Positions 1 through 5,858 of a DNA stretch of 5,945 nucleotides are shown here, piece by piece; the first letter of the stretch is position 1, and every line of letters starts with the position of its first letter. The DNA is from Clostridia bacterium. GTDB taxonomy: Bacteria; Bacillota; Clostridia; Oscillospirales; Acutalibacteraceae. The stretch is from the NCBI GenBank assembly GCA_900759575.1, contig CAAEVU010000066.1, positions 1 to 5,945 on the forward strand, given 5' to 3'. A model generated the notes under the pieces. It was not told where the DNA came from and searched no databases. It saw nothing but the letters and a program-made list of their open reading frames with translations. The position numbers were made by a program, and so were the translations under genes.

Positions 1-149
1 CCCGCCGTTCCAATGTTTCTGTTATCATACCTGTTCTCTCCATCAAAGCGTGATTTTAGAGCACACGATTCCCGTGTCCTTCCACAAGAGCATATCACAC
101 CCACTTCCCAGTGGGAAGCATCCTCATTCCAGCGTAGGACAGCAAGCAT
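1..149 (-). CDS. Possible 5' part of an unidentified ORF running off the left edge
   Basis: A minus-strand frame opens with an ATG at 149-147 and stays open for 49 codons to the window edge. It overlaps the last codons of the short recombinase gene in another frame. The predicted peptide holds a Cys-Ser-Cys-Gly motif and another cysteine eight residues later, then a charged stretch rich in Arg, Asp and Asn. I do not recognise it. No Shine-Dalgarno lies before the ATG. The opposite strand is also open from 1 to the TGA at 157-159, so openness alone is weak evidence. A third frame offers an ATG at 28-26 with GGAG nine bases upstream, but only nine codons are visible. Whether any of these is translated cannot be settled here. 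Confidence 0.2.
   Translation of the reverse strand, partial: MLAVLRWNEDASHWEVGVICSCGRTRESCALKSRFDGENRYDNRNIGTA
104..118. repeat. Short hairpin just past the short recombinase gene
   Basis: A 7-bp perfect inverted repeat around one central base (cttccca, g, tgggaag) starts six bases after the stop of the 124-654 gene. A second small repeat (acacg, five bases, cgtgt) sits at 63-77. Neither is followed by a T-run on the minus strand, so neither is a convincing terminator. They could be chance or part of a recombination site. Confidence 0.35.
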
Positions 150-654
150 ATCTGGCTGAGATCGCTTGTAAGATCAAGGCCAAGATTTCCTCTGGGTCTT
201 CTGGAGCTTCCATTGCTCGGTCGATTGCATTCTGTAAATAAGACACCCGTTCAAAGGGTTTATCCGTTTGATATTCCTGGAGATTTTGTCTACAAGCGGT
301 TGCTCTTAGCCTTTGTCGAGAACGTGACTGACTGCCCCTGTGACTGCGTGCCGTCTTGTTTTTGATCTGCTCTTGTATTGCCTGAAATGTTCGCTGGTCG
401 ATCAATGGAGGGTAATCTTTCTCTCCTGTATAGCGTACTTCTTCTAATACCCGTTTGACCTTATGTTTATTCCAGCGTGGGGCTTCCAAGCTGAATGGTA
501 TTCCTTCCTGGTTCAGTTCCTCCGAAATGCTTTGGTAGGAACCCCCAGCATGATACCTTTCAAACACTTGCTGAACGACAGCCTGTTCCTCTGCCACAAT
601 TTCTAAAACCCCGTTTTGGATCTGGTAGCCATATAATATACTTCGCTTATTCAT
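124..654 (-). CDS. Short recombinase-domain protein, partner of the large serine recombinase
   Basis: This 176-residue protein resembles the middle 'Recombinase' DNA-binding domain of large serine recombinases (about residues 8-95: YGY near the start, FERYHAGGS, the SISEELNQEGIP repeat-like helix, WNKHKVKRVLEEVRYTG, then LIDQRTFQAIQEQI). It has no resolvase catalytic domain, so it has no nucleophilic serine and probably cannot cut DNA alone. Related partners usually carry a cysteine-rich zinc ribbon after this domain; here residues 100-125 are Arg/Ser/Gln-rich with a lone cysteine, so the ribbon looks lost. The C-terminal helix (about 134-173) ends in ARYACCPTLE. The start is firm: its ATG overlaps the upstream recombinase stop as ATGA, with GGGAGG nine bases before it. 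It probably assists the 651-2204 recombinase in site recognition, by analogy with paired Clostridia recombinases. Internal deletion of an ancestral longer form is an inference. Confidence 0.8.
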   Translation of the reverse strand: MNKRSILYGYQIQNGVLEIVAEEQAVVQQVFERYHAGGSYQSISEELNQEGIPFSLEAPRWNKHKVKRVLEEVRYTGEKDYPPLIDQRTFQAIQEQIKNKTARSHRGSQSRSRQRLRATACRQNLQEYQTDKPFERVSYLQNAIDRAMEAPEDPEEILALILQAISARYACCPTLE

Positions 655-2204
655 CGTCCGATTCCTCCCAACTGTTCCGTCAGCTCGATTCCACCAGGTA
701 GACAGAATCGAATACGCTGGGGTGTTTCTGCGACGATTTTTTCCACAAGGCTGTTGAAAAACTGTTCCTCTATCTCCTCTATCATCTCTGGCCCGTCTTG
801 TATTAGCTCTGCTACTTTTCGCAAGGATTCCATTTTCTCCCAGATTATCTGACTCCTTTGATTTTGTTTACGCTGCTCTTGTAGCTTTGATAACTTTGCG
901 CTGATCTCATTGGACCGAGCGATATAAGCATCTGCGTCCAGCAGATCAGAGGTATATAATTTACTGAGTTTATAGTTTTTCTCCATCAATTCAGCGATTT
1001 CTTGGTAAAGTTTCTTCTGCATAGGATCCGCCTGTTTTAGCGCCTCCTCTAAGTCATGCAGCTGTTTTTGCGCTGGTTCCAGAATTTCTTTTTCATGGCA
1101 TTTCAGTTTTTGATACATCCGTTGAAACGCCTCATATAAGCAGCGCTCTTTAATCCTGCCCATCTCACAGAAGCTACTCTTTTTATCATGGTTCCTGCAC
1201 ACCCAGCAAGTATATCCTGACGCTGTACTCCTGCGTGTAAAAATCGAACCACACTTCCCGCAAATGATTTTTCGAGAGAACAAGTGTGGCCGATACGACC
1301 TCGTTTTGTTCTCTGCTCTGCGCTTGAACAGCTCCTGTACACGAGCAAAGTCCTCGCGTGAAACGATTCCCGGATGAGAATTTTCTACATAGTACTGCTC
1401 TCGCTGCCCGGAATTTTCCTTTCTGACAAATGGAAAACAATCCATAGAATACGTCTTCTGGCAGAGTGTATCCCCTACATTCTTCTCATTTTTCAAAATG
1501 TACTGCACAGAGTTATAGCTCCATGCCTCATTGCCTGCTCCAGACGGAACGCCCTTTCGGGTCAGTTCATCTGCAATCTTTCTACTACTCCACCCGGCTA
1601 GATATTGTCCAAAAATCCACTGAACCGTTTTAGCTTGCTCCGGGTCTATTCTTAGTTCTTTTCCACACAGGGTATAGCCGTATGGTGCATGGCAAGTGAT
1701 GAATTCTCCCTTTGCCATTCTTCGTTGGTAGCTCATTCTTTGGTTTTGGGAGATCGAAATGGATTCCTGCTGGGCCAGAGAACCAGAAACGCTCACCATG
1801 AGTTCCGTGGTGAGCGTTCCTGTGTCGATATTCTCTTTTTCAAACTTAACCGTAACGCCCAGCTTGGCAAGCTCCCGTAGAGCTGTCAGGCAGTCTTTGG
1901 TGTTGCGGGAAAATCGGGAGATGGACTTGACCAAGATCCGGTCGATCTTTCCCTTTCGGCAGTCTGCCATCATCCGCTGAAACTCCGTGCGCTGCTCGAT
2001 CCGGGTGCCGGTCAATCCCTCATCAGCGTAGATGTCTACCAACTCCCAGCCGTCTTGCTGGCTGATGTACTCTGTGTAGCTGCGAATCTGCGTCGCATAA
2101 GAGTGCAGCTGATCCGCCGAATCGGAACTGACCCGACAGTACGCCGCCACACGGAGGCGTTCCAGCTGCTTTGTCCTGGGCGGGATGACTTTTACAGTCG
2201 CCAT
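651..2204 (-). CDS. Large serine recombinase (site-specific integrase/transposase type)
   Basis: A complete 517-residue large serine recombinase that breaks and rejoins DNA at short attachment sites through a phosphoserine intermediate. The N-terminal resolvase domain (about 17-160) has AAYCRVSSDS with the expected nucleophile Ser26, the YADEGLTGT segment near 59-67, and SISRFSRNT with Arg97 and Arg100. The recombinase domain follows (about 173-300), starting at APYGY. A zinc ribbon has the pairs Cys315-x2-Cys318 and Cys333-x2-Cys336. A long charged helical region (about 370-450) fits the coiled coil that controls integration versus excision. Length is normal for the family and no frameshift is visible. 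The ATG at 2204 has AAGGAG nine bases upstream. It is translationally coupled to the short partner gene by an ATGA overlap. It most likely moves the element this cluster belongs to. Whether it acts as integrase or transposase (TnpX-like) cannot be told without the element ends. Confidence 0.95.
   Translation of the reverse strand: MATVKVIPPRTKQLERLRVAAYCRVSSDSADQLHSYATQIRSYTEYISQQDGWELVDIYADEGLTGTRIEQRTEFQRMMADCRKGKIDRILVKSISRFSRNTKDCLTALRELAKLGVTVKFEKENIDTGTLTTELMVSVSGSLAQQESISISQNQRMSYQRRMAKGEFITCHAPYGYTLCGKELRIDPEQAKTVQWIFGQYLAGWSSRKIADELTRKGVPSGAGNEAWSYNSVQYILKNEKNVGDTLCQKTYSMDCFPFVRKENSGQREQYYVENSHPGIVSREDFARVQELFKRRAENKTRSYRPHLFSRKIICGKCGSIFTRRSTASGYTCWVCRNHDKKSSFCEMGRIKERCLYEAFQRMYQKLKCHEKEILEPAQKQLHDLEEALKQADPMQKKLYQEIAELMEKNYKLSKLYTSDLLDADAYIARSNEISAKLSKLQEQRKQNQRSQIIWEKMESLRKVAELIQDGPEMIEEIEEQFFNSLVEKIVAETPQRIRFCLPGGIELTEQLGGIGR
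664..669 (-). promoter_or_regulatory. Ribosome binding site of the short recombinase partner
   Basis: GGGAGG on the minus strand, nine bases before the ATG at 654 and inside the end of the upstream recombinase gene. It supports the ATGA-overlap start. Confidence 0.75.
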
Positions 2205-2213
2205 GGCTCACTT

Positions 2214-2219
2214 CTCCTT
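2214..2219 (-). promoter_or_regulatory. Ribosome binding site of the large serine recombinase
   Basis: AAGGAG on the minus strand with a nine-base spacer to the ATG at 2204. It fixes this start over internal candidates. Confidence 0.85.
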
Positions 2220-2320
2220 TTCATTGATTTGGCAACACCCAAGCTACCACAACCCAGGAGAAATAGCCAGCTCGATCCCCGAACAGCTAATCATTCAAGT
2301 TCGCCGGGTTAAATCGTTTT

Positions 2321-2338
2321 CTAAACTTTTCTGTTTAG
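2321..2338. repeat. Small inverted repeat between nuclease remnant and recombinase
   Basis: Six-bp arms (ctaaac and gtttag) around a six-base spacer lie in the 175-bp gap between the nuclease remnant and the recombinase. The stem is A/T-rich and weak, with no T-run on the minus strand, so I do not call it a terminator. The gap otherwise holds only the recombinase ribosome binding site. Confidence 0.3.
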
Positions 2339-2379
2339 CGGATTTGATACGGCGTTATTTTGATTTATACAGATTATAC

Positions 2380-3259
2380 TTATAAGGGCCCCTCATTGGA
2401 ATCTTCCTTATGCCACTTCTTCAGGACATTCTCCACCTGGGCAATCAGTTGATCCTTATTGGGCATATAGAGTACATACCGGGAAGCGAAGATATTGTTT
2501 GGACAGACCACCCAGAGCATACTCGGCAGTAATACTGTCCTTGTCGCTGCACAGAATGATACCAATGTGAGGATTGTCATCGGGATCATTGACTTCGTTG
2601 GCATAGTAGTTCAGATACATATTGATCTGGCCTGCTGCCTCCGGGGTTAGCTTGATGGTTTTCAGTTCAATCAGGACATAGGCCCGCAGGATCTTGTTGT
2701 AGAATACCATATCCACATAATAGTGGGTGTTGTTGATGGTCACTCGCTGCTGGGTGTCCACAAACATAAATCCACGGCCCAGCTCCAGCAGAAATTTTTC
2801 GATCTGCTGCACCAGAGCCCGCTCCAAATCACTTTCCAGGAAAGGCTTGTCCTCCGGCAGCCCCAAAAATTCAAACACATAGGGGTCACGGATAATGTCC
2901 TCCGGCTGAGCAATTTCATTGCCCTTTGCCGCCAGCGCCAGGACTTTCTCTTTATTGACGTCGCCTTTGGACAACAGCAGCCGTTCAAACAGGGAGCTTG
3001 CAATCTGCCGCTTAAGCTCCCGGACAGACCAGTTGGAATTGGCGGCTTCTTTTTCATAAAAGCTCCGTTTGTCTGGATCGGAGATGGACAGCAACTCGCA
3101 ATAATGGGACCAGCTCAATTTGCCAGACAGTGTCTGGCATTTTTGATAGGTCAGATAAAACTGCCGCATATTCTGCAAGTTTGATCTGGAAAAGCCCTTT
3201 CCAAACTCTTTCGTCAGCGCTTTGGAAAGCTCTTTTTTTAATGTCTCATAGACAATATT
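2380..3259 (-). pseudogene. Broken DUF1016/YhcG-family PD-(D/E)XK nuclease gene
   Basis: The longest open piece (3178-2456, 240 codons) matches the DUF1016/YhcG family: an N-terminal helical domain followed by a PD-(D/E)XK nuclease fold. Catalytic-type residues remain: Glu132 in LELGRGF, Asp156 in YYVDMVFY, Glu171-x-Lys173 in IELKT, and Gln184 in AAGQINMYL. Two lesions are visible. First, family-like sequence (KALTKEFGKGFSRSNLQNM) continues upstream of the ATG at 3178 to about 3250, then meets an in-frame TGA at 3262-3260, with no Shine-Dalgarno and no start; roughly the first 70-80 residues of a usual protein are absent. Second, an extra A in the run at 2500-2498 shifts the frame after GGLS (residue 226): 14 aberrant residues lead to a stop at 2456, while the +1 frame continues with family-like NNIFASRYVLYMPNKDQ to a TAA at 2382-2380. 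A shortened product with an intact catalytic core could still be made, but decay is more likely. Related full-length proteins have been proposed to act on DNA, sometimes beside restriction genes. Confidence 0.82.
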
Positions 3260-3380
3260 TCACTTCTATCAACTGCTTGGCATACTCCCCCTCTTGGGTC
3301 GTAAGCAACCCGGCCCACACCAGTTCCTCCAGCAACTCCAACGCCAGTTGATACTGCAGCCTCTCTTTTGCCCTTATCAC
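3246..3380 (-). CDS. SHOCT-like mini-protein, probably 3'-truncated
   Basis: A 44-residue ORF starts at a GTG overlapping the helicase stop (GTGA), with GAGG seven bases upstream, so it is probably translated by coupling. The peptide (RLQYQLALELLEELVWAGL, then LTTQEGEYAKQLIEVKYCL) looks like the short C-terminal SHOCT-type domain: an amphipathic helix, a Gly-Leu-Leu-Thr turn, then a second helix. Such small proteins are often found next to recombinase genes in Clostridia; their function is not established. Family members usually run a few residues further after the Lys-Tyr; here the frame stops at once, and nuclease-family sequence begins at about 3255-3250 in another frame. I infer that the 3' end was replaced when the nuclease fragment was joined here. 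The alternative is that it is a natural short ORF. Confidence 0.6.
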   Translation of the reverse strand: MIRAKERLQYQLALELLEELVWAGLLTTQEGEYAKQLIEVKYCL

Positions 3381-5308
3381 ATCAACACCTCAAAGTAACT
3401 TTCCGGCTTCCAAGTCCGCAGGAATTTTGTGACCATCCGCAAGCTGCTGGTCGTCCGCATTTCTGGCAGGGCTTGTTTTGTCGCTTGCGCATAGCGTCTC
3501 CCCTGCCCAGCTCGATCATCCAAAATCGCAATGACGCAGGTATCTTGCTCCGTGCGAATAGCCCGACCAAACCCTTGCCGCAGTTTGATCTGCATTTCCG
3601 GCACAGCCACCGCCTCCAGAAAGGCAGGCAGAGAGGGATAGTGCTCCTGTTCTTTTTCTTTCAAAGCATCCGGATACGCAAACGGCAGGCGCGGGATGAT
3701 GAGCAGCGAGACGCAATCTCCCGGAAAATCAATTCCCTCCCAGGCCGCTCCTGTTGCCAAAAGTACACTGCCCGGTGTTGCCCGAAATTCTTCTAGGATA
3801 TGCACTGCGTTCCGCCCCAAAGTAAAGAGTGGGACCCGAAGTATCTCTTTTTGCAGCCGGTCTTTGACCGCTGACATCGCCGCATAAGATGTGAACAACA
3901 CCAGTGCATGACCATACGACGCCTTGAGCAGGTCCATGATCTCTGCCGTCAGTTCATCGAAATACTCCTCCTCCTGTCCCGCCCGTTGTTTCGGCGGAAA
4001 TAAGGGCAGATAGCGCAGGCAATGTTCGTGGTAGTCAAAGGGAGAACGGGCAACGGATTCCTGCACCCGACACTCTTCCCGCAGACCCACTTGGGTCCGA
4101 TAGCGCTGAAAATCATTTCCTACCGCCAATGTCCCGGAGGTCAACACAAATGAACATTCTGTCCGCCATAACGTCTGGCGCAGTTTTGCTGTCAGGTCAG
4201 CAGGCGTCGCACAAAGCATCGTCCCGCCGCTCTCCTCTTCCGCTAGATAAAACAGCATCTCCGAATCGTTCCGGCTAAACAATGCCACCGCAGAGGCAAG
4301 GGTGTCCATCCGTTTTCGTCCTGGGCCTGGAAGAAGCTGCCCTACTTGCCGCTGCACGATGGGCATAGATCGGGTCAGCGGGGCCAATAAGCGAAGGGAT
4401 TCCTCCAAAGCTTCTGTCTCCTCCCTGGGCTGGGCCAGTTTTTCCAACAACGGCTTCGCCATTTGCTCCAACGTCTCCGCTGCCAGCAGGTATTTTGCGT
4501 TTTGAAGCTCTTCGATCAATTCTTGGATCTGGCCAGCTGTCAGCATCACGCCAAACATCTGTCGTGCCGTTTCCGGCAGCTTGTGGGCCTCATCCAGGAT
4601 GGCAATGGAATGGGGCGGAAAAATTGGACGCTTCCCCTGCTCCCGATGGATGGCATCCGCCAGGAACAGATTGTGATTGCAGATCTGAAACAGGAACTGC
4701 TCTGTCTCACAACCATGTAAAAAGCGTTGATAGCGGCAGTCCTCTCGATCACAATGACAGACCTGTGGCACACAGACCCGCTCCTTATTATAATGACTTA
4801 GATGCGCCACTCGGTCCATATCCATGGACTCCCGCAGTGCTTCCAATGCCGCCAGTGCTTTCGCATTTTTCTTTGCTCCGCTGACCTGATGTAGGCGTTT
4901 TTCCAGGAGTTTATCGCAGACATAGTGACTTTTTCCTTTTCGGACAACGGCTTGCAGCGGGGCATCGATAAGTCCAGCAAGCAGCAAAGCATGGGAGAGC
5001 TTTGGCAGATACTCTTCCTGTACTGCGCTTTGCAGGGCAATACTGGAGGTCGAGATCAGGATCGGTTGAAAGGGCTTTGTGCCGCGACACCGGTCCGCAA
5101 CGGCCCCGGCCACTAAGTAGGCGTAGGTCTTGCCGATCCCGGTCCCGGCGTCACACAGGGCGATCTTACCGCCCAACATGGCCTCTAGCATCTCGTGACT
5201 GAGCTTGATCTGTGCCGGTCGTTCCGCCATGCCATAGTTGGGTAAGATCTCTTGAAAAATATGGTCGATCATTTCATGCGCTTCCTGTTCATATTGATTG
5301 GTATTCAT
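3377..5308 (-). CDS. DinG/XPD-family ATP-dependent DNA helicase
   Basis: A complete 643-residue superfamily 2 helicase of the DinG/XPD/Rad3 class, whose members unwind DNA 5'-to-3' using ATP, here presumably cytoplasmic. Motifs appear in order: Walker A AGTGIGKT (54-61), motif Ia ISTSSIALQ (85-93), Walker B ILDEAH (237-242), LTSGT (389-393), motif IV LVLFTSY (469-475), motif V LLATGAAWEGIDFPG (516-530), and motif VI QGFGRAIR (578-585). Between Walker A and the DEAH box lie Cys131, Cys179, Cys184, Cys186, Cys191 and Cys200, before the CNHNLFLAD segment (210-218); this is where the family holds its 4Fe-4S cluster. There is no exonuclease domain at the N-terminus, so it is not the long Firmicutes DinG with a DnaQ-like domain. 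ATG 5308 follows AAGGGAA by seven bases. Its stop overlaps the SHOCT-like GTG. A role in processing element DNA or replication-transcription conflicts is an inference; I give no symbol because it is not shown to be the chromosomal dinG orthologue. Confidence 0.93.
   Translation of the reverse strand: MNTNQYEQEAHEMIDHIFQEILPNYGMAERPAQIKLSHEMLEAMLGGKIALCDAGTGIGKTYAYLVAGAVADRCRGTKPFQPILISTSSIALQSAVQEEYLPKLSHALLLAGLIDAPLQAVVRKGKSHYVCDKLLEKRLHQVSGAKKNAKALAALEALRESMDMDRVAHLSHYNKERVCVPQVCHCDREDCRYQRFLHGCETEQFLFQICNHNLFLADAIHREQGKRPIFPPHSIAILDEAHKLPETARQMFGVMLTAGQIQELIEELQNAKYLLAAETLEQMAKPLLEKLAQPREETEALEESLRLLAPLTRSMPIVQRQVGQLLPGPGRKRMDTLASAVALFSRNDSEMLFYLAEEESGGTMLCATPADLTAKLRQTLWRTECSFVLTSGTLAVGNDFQRYRTQVGLREECRVQESVARSPFDYHEHCLRYLPLFPPKQRAGQEEEYFDELTAEIMDLLKASYGHALVLFTSYAAMSAVKDRLQKEILRVPLFTLGRNAVHILEEFRATPGSVLLATGAAWEGIDFPGDCVSLLIIPRLPFAYPDALKEKEQEHYPSLPAFLEAVAVPEMQIKLRQGFGRAIRTEQDTCVIAILDDRAGQGRRYAQATKQALPEMRTTSSLRMVTKFLRTWKPESYFEVLM
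3388..3391 (-). promoter_or_regulatory. Ribosome binding site for the SHOCT-like ORF
   Basis: GAGG on the minus strand, seven bases before the GTG at 3380 and within the last helicase codons. It is short but well placed, and is the main reason to accept the GTG start. Confidence 0.5.
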
Positions 5309-5315
5309 CCGTAAC

Positions 5316-5322
5316 TTCCCTT
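5316..5322 (-). promoter_or_regulatory. Ribosome binding site of the DinG-like helicase
   Basis: AAGGGAA on the minus strand, seven bases before the ATG at 5308. It is purine-rich, though not a perfect GGAGG. Confidence 0.6.
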
Positions 5323-5334
5323 CTTAATTTGATC

Positions 5335-5368
5335 CCCCACCGTATTTGCAGCACGCGCCCCGGTGGGG
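5335..5368 (-). promoter_or_regulatory. GC-rich stem-loop in the helicase leader
   Basis: Eight-bp perfect arms (ccccaccg at 5335-5342, cggtgggg at 5361-5368) enclose 18 bases. The structure ends about 26 bases before the helicase ATG and just upstream of its ribosome binding site. It has no T-run after it. It could influence translation or be the last stem of a longer structured leader. Function is inferred from position only. Confidence 0.45.
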
Positions 5369-5385
5369 TCGGGAACAGTACGAAC

Positions 5386-5402
5386 AAGGTCTGGCGGACC
5401 TT
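5386..5402. repeat. Six-bp inverted repeat upstream of the helicase
   Basis: The arms aaggtc and gacctt flank a five-base spacer. It is one of four closely spaced stems between 5335 and 5578. Confidence 0.4.
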
Positions 5403-5507
5403 CACGGGCGTTTTCCCAAAGTCTCTACTGCTTTCAACTCAAGGGCAGCCCAGCCTTTCTAGTCGGCTCATACATGGTGTTTCATAATCCAGAACAAGAT
5501 CATTGCA

Positions 5508-5528
5508 GACAGCGCTGCCAACGCTGTC
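5508..5528. repeat. Seven-bp inverted repeat
   Basis: Perfect arms gacagcg and cgctgtc flank a seven-base spacer. It belongs to the cluster of stems upstream of the helicase. Confidence 0.45.
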
Positions 5529-5550
5529 CCGCCGCAGGTGGTATCGCTCG

Positions 5551-5578
5551 CTGGGGCAGGGAAACTTCCCCGCCCCAG
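5551..5578 (-). repeat. Strong GC-rich hairpin, best paired as minus-strand RNA
   Basis: Arms ctggggcagggaa (5551-5563) and ttccccgccccag (5566-5578) almost meet. On the plus strand one position is an A-C mismatch (5558 with 5571). In minus-strand RNA the same position is a G-U wobble, so the stem is unbroken apart from a tiny loop. This favours a transcript running toward the helicase. No T-run follows on either side, so it is not an ordinary terminator. Confidence 0.5.
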
Positions 5579-5725
5579 GTCGTGGCGCACGCTGCACGGA
5601 TCGCTCGTTTGTTCCGGCGTGTGGTCCGTACTGCTGATATCTATTTTTCAAGGAGCCGTAAGGGGGAGCGCTCTATATCCCCTCTCTTCTCTTCCCGAAT
5701 TTACGAAGGATGGATAACAGATTTT

Positions 5726-5753
5726 CAAAAGTTTTAGTTTTGCCAAACTTTTG
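5726..5753. repeat. A/T-rich nine-bp inverted repeat
   Basis: Perfect arms caaaagttt (5726-5734) and aaacttttg (5745-5753) flank ten bases. The symmetry and A/T content would fit an operator-type protein site or a recombination site, but position is the only clue. It lies between the terminator of the right-hand gene and the structured helicase upstream region. Confidence 0.45.
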
Positions 5754-5795
5754 AGCGTTTCACGAACAGAAACTTAAAACCTTAGACACATGATC

Positions 5796-5827
5796 AAGGA
5801 GAGCTGCGAAACTTCGCAGCTCTCCTT
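5796..5827 (-). terminator. Probable intrinsic terminator of the right-edge gene
   Basis: Fifteen-bp perfect arms (5796-5810 and 5813-5827) with two bases between them begin 31 bases after the stop of the 5859-5945 gene. Stem strength and position are typical. The T-tract is poor: only TT then GATC on the minus strand, while the plus side reads CTTTCGTCTCTCT. It may therefore stop transcription from both sides or act mainly as a 3'-end protecting hairpin. Confidence 0.65.
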
Positions 5828-5858
5828 TCGTCTCTCTGTCAACGCAGAGGATATTCAC

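Larger units (their letters stand above)
5309..5858. other. 550-bp region without a convincing gene, rich in inverted repeats
   Basis: No ORF here has both a proper start and recognisable content. Several overlapping frames are open because the 5335-5640 part is G/C-rich: a minus frame 5651-5439 (70 codons, TTG start, no Shine-Dalgarno), a plus frame 5363-5737, and a plus frame 5463-5717 with no ATG. The first two look like low-complexity by-products; the third has a hydrophobic stretch. The region carries inverted repeats at 5335-5368, 5386-5402, 5508-5528, 5551-5578, 5726-5753 and 5796-5827. The part nearest the helicase is best viewed as its leader or promoter region. I see no clear -35/-10 pair on the minus strand. 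Confidence 0.6.

Noticed and set aside
1..43. Minus-strand starts at 43-41 and 28-26, the second with GGAG nine bases upstream
   Set aside because: Only 14 and 9 codons are visible before the edge, too few to support a gene, and a competing frame is open across the same bases.
2373..2378. A perfect TATAAT on the minus strand upstream of the large recombinase
   Set aside because: No TTGACA-like -35 lies at 16-18 bases upstream and there is no extended -10 TG, so it may be chance in an A/T-rich stretch at the end of the nuclease remnant.
2723..3184. Plus-strand 153-codon open frame opposite the nuclease
   Set aside because: It is antisense to a recognisable protein family and has no family-like content.
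3368..3796. Plus-strand 142-codon open frame opposite the helicase
   Set aside because: It lies antisense to conserved helicase motifs V and VI; the openness is a by-product of the sense codons.
4495..4884. Plus-strand 129-codon open frame opposite the helicase cysteine region
   Set aside because: It is antisense to the conserved DEAH and iron-sulfur region and has low-complexity content.
5363..5737. Plus-strand 124-codon frame with ATG
   Set aside because: No Shine-Dalgarno, Arg/Ser-rich by-product-like composition, and it crosses several inverted repeats; base composition explains it better.
5680..5760. TTGAAA and TAAATT on the minus strand as a helicase promoter
   Set aside because: The spacing is 19 bases and the -10 match is poor; it is not strong enough to annotate.
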